From assembly GCF_010858045.1 (NCBI RefSeq), contig NZ_JAAGVC010000013.1, positions 1 through 64,000 of the forward strand: a stretch of DNA of 64,000 nt, in the 5' to 3' direction. Origin of the DNA: Nocardia cyriacigeorgica (GTDB taxonomy: Bacteria; Actinomycetota; Actinomycetes; Mycobacteriales; Mycobacteriaceae). Positions 59,334 to 64,000 of this stretch are shown piece by piece (position 1 is the stretch's first letter; each line of letters begins with the position of its first letter). The notes beneath the pieces are model-generated. The model was not told the DNA's origin. It did no database searches and saw only the letters and a list, made by a program, of their open reading frames with translations. The position numbers and the translations under genes are program-made.

Positions 59334-60452
59334 GTGGAGACAACGCAAAACGTGGGCGAGGAGTCCCCGCGCGGAGCGCGTGTCGGAGTCGTTCGCGAAA
59401 CCGGCGCGGGCGAACGACGTGTCGCATTGGTACCCAAGATCATTCCTGCCCTGGTGAAACAGGGCGTGCAGGTGGTCGTGGAATCCGGTGCCGGACTCGG
59501 CGCGCTCATTCCCGACGAGGCCTACATCGACGCGGGCGCGACCATCGGTGATCCGTGGTCGGCCGAGGTCGTGGTCAAGGTCGCCCCGCCCAACGACGCC
59601 GAGGTGGCCAAGCTGACGGCCGGGCAGACGCTGATCGGGTTCCTCGCTCCGCGCAACGCCGACAACCAGATCGCCGCCCTGAAATCGGCCGGCGTGCAGG
59701 CCTTCGCGGTCGAGGCGATCCCGCGCATCTCGCGCGCGCAGGTGATGGACGCGCTGTCCTCGCAGGCCAACGTGGCCGGCTACAAGGCAGTGCTGCTCGC
59801 GGCCTCGGAATCGACCCGCTTCTTCCCGATGCTCACCACCGCCGCGGGCACCGTGAAGCCCGCGACCGTGCTGGTGCTCGGTGTGGGTGTGGCCGGTCTG
59901 CAGGCGCTGGCCACGGCCAAGCGCCTCGGTGGCCGCACCACCGGTTACGACGTGCGCCCCGAGGTCGCCGATCAGGTGCGCTCGGTCGGCTCGCAGTGGC
60001 TGGATCTCGGCATCGACGCCGCCGGTGAGGGCGGCTACGCCCGCGAGCTCACCGAGGAGGAGAAGGCCAAGCAGCAGCAGGCCCTCGAAGACGCCATCAA
60101 GGGCTTCGACGTCGTCATCACCACCGCGCTGGTGCCGGGGCGCCCGGCGCCGCGCCTGGTCACCGCCGCGGCCGTGGAGGGCATGAAGCCCGGCAGCGTC
60201 ATCGTCGACCTGGCCGGTGAGACCGGTGGTAACTGCGAGCTGACCGAACCCGGCCAGACCGTGGTCAAGCACGGGGTCACCATCTGCTCGCCGCTGAACC
60301 TGCCCGCGACCATGCCCGAGCACGCCAGCGAGCTGTACTCGAAGAACATCGCGGCGCTGCTGGAACTGATGCTGGTCGACGGCAAGCTCGCCCCCGATTT
60401 CGACGATCAGGTGCTCGCCGATTCCTGCGTCACCCGCGAGGTGGAGAACTGA
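59334..60452 (+). CDS. pntAa: NAD(P) transhydrogenase subunit alpha part 1
   Basis: The NAD(H)-binding soluble domain of the proton-translocating transhydrogenase, 372 residues. It starts GVVRETGAGERRVALVPKII, like alanine dehydrogenase relatives, with the Rossmann motif VLVLGVGVAGLQALATAKRL and the mobile-loop region GGYARELTEEEK. GTG 59334 has AAGGAAG upstream. Its stop and the next start share one base (TGATG at 60450-60454). The split alpha subunit (pntAa plus pntAb) is the usual actinobacterial arrangement. Confidence 0.95.
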   Translation: METTQNVGEESPRGARVGVVRETGAGERRVALVPKIIPALVKQGVQVVVESGAGLGALIPDEAYIDAGATIGDPWSAEVVVKVAPPNDAEVAKLTAGQTLIGFLAPRNADNQIAALKSAGVQAFAVEAIPRISRAQVMDALSSQANVAGYKAVLLAASESTRFFPMLTTAAGTVKPATVLVLGVGVAGLQALATAKRLGGRTTGYDVRPEVADQVRSVGSQWLDLGIDAAGEGGYARELTEEEKAKQQQALEDAIKGFDVVITTALVPGRPAPRLVTAAAVEGMKPGSVIVDLAGETGGNCELTEPGQTVVKHGVTICSPLNLPATMPEHASELYSKNIAALLELMLVDGKLAPDFDDQVLADSCVTREVEN

Positions 60453-60766
60453 TGTACACCGAACTGCTTGCCAATATCGCGATCCTGGTGCTGTCCGGCT
60501 TCGTCGGATTCGCGGTCATTTCCAAGGTCCCCAACACCCTGCATACCCCGCTGATGTCGGGCACCAACGCCATTCACGGCATCGTGGTGCTCGGCGCGCT
60601 GGTGACGCTCGGCAAGGTCGAGGACCCGTCGGTGCTGATGCAGGTGATCCTGTTCGTCGCCGTGGTGTTCGGAACCCTGAACGTCATCGGTGGTTTCGTG
60701 GTCACCGACCGCATGCTCGGCATGTTCAAGGGCAAGAAGCCGGCCGCGCAGAAGGCGAGCGAGTAA
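60452..60766 (+). CDS. pntAb: NAD(P) transhydrogenase subunit alpha part 2
   Basis: A 104-residue membrane subunit with three hydrophobic helices: LLANIAILVLSGFVGFAVIS, AIHGIVVLGALVTLG and VILFVAVVFGTLNVIGGFVV. The conserved PNTLHTPLMSGTNAIHG loop lies between the first two. It couples hydride transfer to proton passage together with PntB. The ATG at 60452 overlaps the pntAa stop by one base. Confidence 0.93.
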   Translation: MYTELLANIAILVLSGFVGFAVISKVPNTLHTPLMSGTNAIHGIVVLGALVTLGKVEDPSVLMQVILFVAVVFGTLNVIGGFVVTDRMLGMFKGKKPAAQKASE

Positions 60767-60770
60767 ACCG

Positions 60771-62192
60771 ATGGACAACCTGGTCAACATTCTCTACATC
60801 GTCGCGTTCGCGCTGTTCATCTACGGTCTGATGGGCCTGACCGGCCCGAAGACGGCGGTGCGCGGTAACTGGATCGCCGCGGCCGGTATGGCCATCGCGG
60901 TGATCGCGACGCTGATCGCGGTGCGTGACACCGGCAACTGGATCCTGATCATCGCCGGCCTCGTGGTCGGTGTGGTGCTCGGCGTTCCGCCGGCCAAGTT
61001 CACCAAGATGACCGAGATGCCGCAGCTGGTGGCGGCGTTCAACGGTGTCGGCGGTGGCACGGTCGCGCTGATCGCGTGGGCGGAGTTCCTCGACACCACC
61101 GGGTTCTCGAACTTCAAGCACGGCGAGGAACCGACCGTGCACATCGTGATCGGTTCGCTGTTCGCGGCCGTCATCGGTTCGATCTCGTTCTGGGGTTCGC
61201 TGATCGCGTTCGGCAAGCTGCAGGAGATCCTGCCCGGCCGCCCGATCGGTCTCGGCAAGCTGCAGCAGCCGCTGAACCTGCTGTTGCTGGTCGGCGCGAT
61301 CGCGGCAGCGGTCTACATCGGTGTGCAGGCCGCCGACGGTGGCGCCTCGCAGCTGTGGATGATCGCGGTGCTGGTGCTGGCGGGCATCCTCGGCCTGATG
61401 GTCGTGCTGCCCATCGGTGGCGCCGATATGCCCGTGGTGATCTCGCTGCTGAACGCCCTCACCGGTCTGTCCGCCGCGGCGGCAGGTCTGGCGCTGAACA
61501 ACACCGCCATGATCGTGGCAGGCATGATCGTCGGTGCGTCCGGCACCATCCTCACCAACCTCATGGCCAAGGCGATGAACCGGTCCATCCCGGCCATCGT
61601 GGCCGGTGGGTTCGGCGGTGGCGGCGGCGCCGCGGCCGGCGCCGGCGGCGGTGAGGCCAAGCAGGCCAAGGCCACCTCGGCCGCCGACGCCGCGATCCAG
61701 ATGGCCTACGCCAACCAGGTCATCGTGGTGCCCGGCTACGGTATGGCCGTCGCGCAGGCCCAGCACGCGGTCAAGGAGATGGCCGCGCTGCTCGAGGCCA
61801 AGGGCGTCGAGGTCAAGTACGCCATCCATCCGGTCGCCGGTCGTATGCCCGGCCACATGAACGTGCTGCTGGCCGAGGCCGAGGTGTCCTACGACGCCAT
61901 GAAGGAAATGGACGACATCAACGGTGAGTTCAACCGCACCGATGTCGCCCTGGTGATCGGCGCCAACGACGTCACCAACCCGGCTGCCCGCGAGGACTCC
62001 TCCAGCCCGATCTACGGCATGCCGGTGCTCAACGTCGACCAGGCCAAGTCGGTCATCGTGCTCAAGCGCTCGATGAACTCCGGCTTCGCCGGCATCGACA
62101 ACCCGCTGTTCTACGCCGACCACACCTCGATGCTGTTCGGCGACGCCAAGAAGTCCGTCGGTGAGGTCACCGAGGAACTGAAGGCGCTGTAA
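60771..62192 (+). CDS. pntB: NAD(P) transhydrogenase subunit beta
   Basis: A 473-residue membrane protein with eight or nine helices, beginning MDNLVNILYIVAFALFIYGL, and a C-terminal NADP(H)-binding domain. In that domain VIVVPGYGMAVAQAQHAVKE is the dinucleotide fold and LVIGANDVTNPAARED is also conserved. A glycine/alanine linker joins the two. The complete enzyme uses the proton gradient to make NADPH from NADH, supplying lipid synthesis and redox defence. The start is ATG 60771, four bases after pntAb. A terminator hairpin follows at 62214. Confidence 0.95.
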   Translation: MDNLVNILYIVAFALFIYGLMGLTGPKTAVRGNWIAAAGMAIAVIATLIAVRDTGNWILIIAGLVVGVVLGVPPAKFTKMTEMPQLVAAFNGVGGGTVALIAWAEFLDTTGFSNFKHGEEPTVHIVIGSLFAAVIGSISFWGSLIAFGKLQEILPGRPIGLGKLQQPLNLLLLVGAIAAAVYIGVQAADGGASQLWMIAVLVLAGILGLMVVLPIGGADMPVVISLLNALTGLSAAAAGLALNNTAMIVAGMIVGASGTILTNLMAKAMNRSIPAIVAGGFGGGGGAAAGAGGGEAKQAKATSAADAAIQMAYANQVIVVPGYGMAVAQAQHAVKEMAALLEAKGVEVKYAIHPVAGRMPGHMNVLLAEAEVSYDAMKEMDDINGEFNRTDVALVIGANDVTNPAAREDSSSPIYGMPVLNVDQAKSVIVLKRSMNSGFAGIDNPLFYADHTSMLFGDAKKSVGEVTEELKAL

Positions 62193-62213
62193 TCCAGGCG
62201 GTTTCGCGCGAAC

Positions 62214-62246
62214 ACGGCCCGTCGTCCGGCATGGACGGCGGGCCGT
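62214..62246 (+). terminator. Hairpin terminator of the pnt operon
   Basis: ACGGCCCGTCGTCC (62214-62227) pairs with GGACGGCGGGCCGT (62233-62246), a 14-bp stem with one G-T wobble and loop GGCAT, 22 bases after the pntB stop. No T-run follows, as is common in high-GC actinobacteria. Confidence 0.75.
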
Positions 62247-62299
62247 CGCGTTGCCGGTGTACCGATAATCGCTGGACGTTCCCCGTTCCGGCGCGAAGC

Positions 62300-63454
62300 A
62301 TGGTGGCGATGTTCGAACACAGTGAAGCTCTGCGGCTGGTCGGAACACCGGAGGCGTCCGCGGATGCCACCGGCGGGCTCGACTGGTCGGTCCGGCTCGA
62401 TTCCTACTATTCCGCGCGCGATGTGCTCGACGTGCTCGCCTTGACGCCGTTCGCGCGCGGCGCGCTGCCCTGCTACCGGAAGGTGCATCTGGAGCGAGTG
62501 CGTCCGCAGGCTCTGCTGCGTCCGGCCGGGTCGACGGTGTCGCGGATGGTCAACGAGGGCGGCAGCGTCTCGGTGCTGGTGCACGGCGACGGCTGGACCT
62601 TGCGTTCGGATCGCTGGGAGGACCGCAGCGGCGTCGTCGAAGTGGTCGCGGTCGACGATGAGCTCGCCGAGCGCATCATGACCGAGGCGACCCACGAGGC
62701 AGTGGACGAAACCATCGCCGACGACGTGGTCAAGATGGGTTTCTGGCATCTGGACGAACACCAGGGCCCGCGTCGCCGGGTGCTCGACATCTCGACCCCG
62801 GCCTGGGCCGATATCCGCGGCAACTACTCGGCGCCGGTCGCGGCCACGCTGGATCGGTTGATGGCCTTGGCGGCGGCCGATATTCGCGGACGGCTGTTAC
62901 TGCTGCACGGCGCGCCCGGCACCGGCAAGACCACCGCGCTGCGGGCCCTCGCGCGGGCTTGGGGACCGTGGTGTCAGGCCGATTGTGTGCTCGATCCCGA
63001 GGTCTTGTTCTCCCAGCCGGGTTATCTGATGTCGGCGGCGATGGGCGCCGACGGCGGCGAACAGGGGGCAGGGCGCTGGCGGCTGCTGGTGCTGGAGGAC
63101 TGCGACGAGCTGATCCGTGCCGAGGCCAAAGAGTCCGCGGGCCAGGGCCTTTCCCGGCTGTTGAATCTGACCGACGGCATGCTCGGCCAGGGGCGGGATG
63201 TGCTGATCGCGATCACCACCAACGAGGATCTGTCCCGCCTGCATCCAGCGGTCACCCGGCCGGGACGGTGCCTGGCCCAGCTCGAAGTGGGACAGCTCAG
63301 CTATGCCGAATCGCGGGCCTGGCTCGGCGAACACGCTGAGCGAGTGGAGGTTCCGGCCAGGGGCGCGACGCTCGCGGAGCTGATCGCGCTGCGGGACGGT
63401 GCGGAGCAGATCGTGACGGCCGCGCCGTCGGCCGAATCGGGAATGTACCTGTAG
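62300..63454 (+). CDS. AAA ATPase (DUF5925-type)
   Basis: A 384-residue ATPase. The N-terminal ~190 residues form a domain seen in actinobacterial DUF5925 proteins (ARDVLDVLALTPFARGALPC and EGGSVSVLVHGDGWTLRSDR). The AAA module has Walker A LLLHGAPGTGKTTALRAL, Walker B WRLLVLEDCDEL, a sensor stretch VLIAITTNEDLSRLHP and an arginine finger region RPGRCLAQLEV. The target is unknown. ATG 62300 (MVAMFEHSE) is used; ATG 62309 is close. It follows the pnt terminator and has no obvious operon partner. Confidence 0.8.
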   Translation: MVAMFEHSEALRLVGTPEASADATGGLDWSVRLDSYYSARDVLDVLALTPFARGALPCYRKVHLERVRPQALLRPAGSTVSRMVNEGGSVSVLVHGDGWTLRSDRWEDRSGVVEVVAVDDELAERIMTEATHEAVDETIADDVVKMGFWHLDEHQGPRRRVLDISTPAWADIRGNYSAPVAATLDRLMALAAADIRGRLLLLHGAPGTGKTTALRALARAWGPWCQADCVLDPEVLFSQPGYLMSAAMGADGGEQGAGRWRLLVLEDCDELIRAEAKESAGQGLSRLLNLTDGMLGQGRDVLIAITTNEDLSRLHPAVTRPGRCLAQLEVGQLSYAESRAWLGEHAERVEVPARGATLAELIALRDGAEQIVTAAPSAESGMYL

Positions 63455-63581
63455 GCCGACCGTTGCCGTCACGGGATCGCGAGAGCCGCCGGTGCCGCTG
63501 ACCGGGCGGGAGCCGAAACCCGGCCGGAGCGTGGTGGTTACGGTTCGTCCCTGATCGGCGCGGTGTGGCGGGAGCCGTGCG

Positions 63582-63595
63582 GCGCACCGGTGCGC
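63582..63595. promoter_or_regulatory. Perfect 14-bp palindrome
   Basis: GCGCACCGGTGCGC lies 59 bp before the ATG of the last gene and 127 bp after the AAA gene. It may be an operator for the deazaflavin-dependent gene or a short terminator. Confidence 0.3.
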
Positions 63596-63654
63596 TGGCG
63601 TGTCGGGGCGCGCGGCACCGCGACCGCGCCGGTGGCGCTGTTACCGTCGTCGGC

Positions 63655-64000
63655 ATGCCGAGTGTCGGAGCGAAGCTGTTACGGACGCGGTGGTTCGTGC
63701 GTGCGCCCATCGGGGTGTTCCGGGCGCGCCTCGGATTCCTGTTCGGTGGTCGGCTGCTGCTGCTGGAACATATCGGCCGCACGTCAGGACAGGTGCGCTA
63801 CGTGGTGCTGGAGACGGTCGACCGGCCCGACGCCGACACCGTCGTCATCGCCTCCGGCTTCGGTAAGACCTCGCAGTGGTACCGCAATCTGCTGGCCGAA
63901 CCGCACTGCCGGGTCAGCGTCGGATGGCGGCACCGTGTGTCCGCCGTGGCCCGCATGCTCGACATCGAAGAAACCGCCGCCGTGCTGGCCGGGTATCGGG
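63655..64000 (+). CDS. Deazaflavin (F420)-dependent nitroreductase family protein, 3' end outside window
   Basis: The first 115 residues of a small split-barrel oxidoreductase of the Ddn type. After MPSVGAKLLRTRWFVRAPIG, the stretch LLLEHIGRTSGQVRYVVLE is the conserved cofactor-side motif (IGRTSG). GKTSQWYRNLLAEPHCRVSV is the following family motif. Members use F420H2 to reduce quinones, nitro compounds or lipids. The window ends at about residue 115 of an expected 140-160, so the stop is unseen. Confidence 0.85.
   Translation, partial: MPSVGAKLLRTRWFVRAPIGVFRARLGFLFGGRLLLLEHIGRTSGQVRYVVLETVDRPDADTVVIASGFGKTSQWYRNLLAEPHCRVSVGWRHRVSAVARMLDIEETAAVLAGYR

Overview
The window is high-GC actinobacterial chromosome. 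The best fit is Nocardia or a close mycolic-acid-forming relative. The basis is the gene content: the AccA3/AccD5/AccE5 acyl-CoA carboxylase with BirA, LpdA, an Lhr helicase, mycothiol-type and F420-type enzymes, EspC-like type VII secretion substrates, and many GTG starts with 4-base ATGA/GTGA overlaps. From memory, the order of the conserved genes follows M. tuberculosis H37Rv from about Rv3314c down to Rv3274c. Places where the window departs from that order are therefore informative. No rRNA, tRNA, CRISPR array, transposase or prophage gene was seen.

Layout. 1-13.9 kb is nucleoside and purine salvage (deoA, add, upp, a phosphosugar mutase, purine nucleoside phosphorylase) with two M20 amidohydrolases. 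Embedded at 4.4-6.65 kb is a tightly coupled minus-strand cassette: an EspC-like secretion substrate, an NlpC/P60 hydrolase with a helical N-terminal domain, a small unknown protein and a YbaB-like protein. 14-15.4 kb is lpdA. 15.6-18.2 kb is an accessory block of exported proteins: a QPGV-repeat secreted protein, an FGPP-repeat membrane protein, and a tiny cationic four-cysteine peptide carrying the same QPGV motif. 18.3-23.1 kb holds an aminotransferase and divergent glpK and glpD. 23.1-30.6 kb has a TetR/metallo-hydrolase pair, the Nei2 glycosylase and the giant Lhr helicase. 30.7-34.8 kb has a histidine phosphatase and the lysine catabolic set pcd, lrpA, lat. 35-37.7 kb holds a beta-propeller lipoprotein, a GNAT-like fragment and a patatin, where M. 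tuberculosis has the sigF locus. 38-45.7 kb is the acyl-CoA carboxylase region (accA3, accE5, accD5, birA) with sseA, a SufR-like regulator and maf. 45.8-52.7 kb contains a PH-domain protein, a two-component system, GtrA, purK-purE, and a TetR regulator with fadE25. 52.9-64 kb is mixed housekeeping and accessory genes, including the pntAa-pntAb-pntB transhydrogenase operon and a DUF5925-type AAA ATPase, ending in a truncated deazaflavin-dependent oxidoreductase.

How genes work together. AccA3 carries biotin attached by BirA and pairs with AccD5/AccE5 to make methylmalonyl/malonyl-CoA for mycolic and branched lipids. FadE25 and an enoyl-CoA isomerase act on the degradative side. Lat and Pcd convert lysine to alpha-aminoadipate under probable LrpA control. 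GlpK and GlpD channel glycerol to dihydroxyacetone phosphate. PntAB balances NADH and NADPH.

The most unusual points are these: a rhodanese (SseA) with serine in place of the catalytic cysteine, missing its usual SufE neighbour and facing a SufR-like regulator; the QPGV exported cluster; the orphan secretion cassette; a pair of TetR palindromes flanking the fadE25 promoter region; overlapping, mutually exclusive palindromes upstream of the pnt operon; and an intergenic repeat/hairpin array beside accA3.
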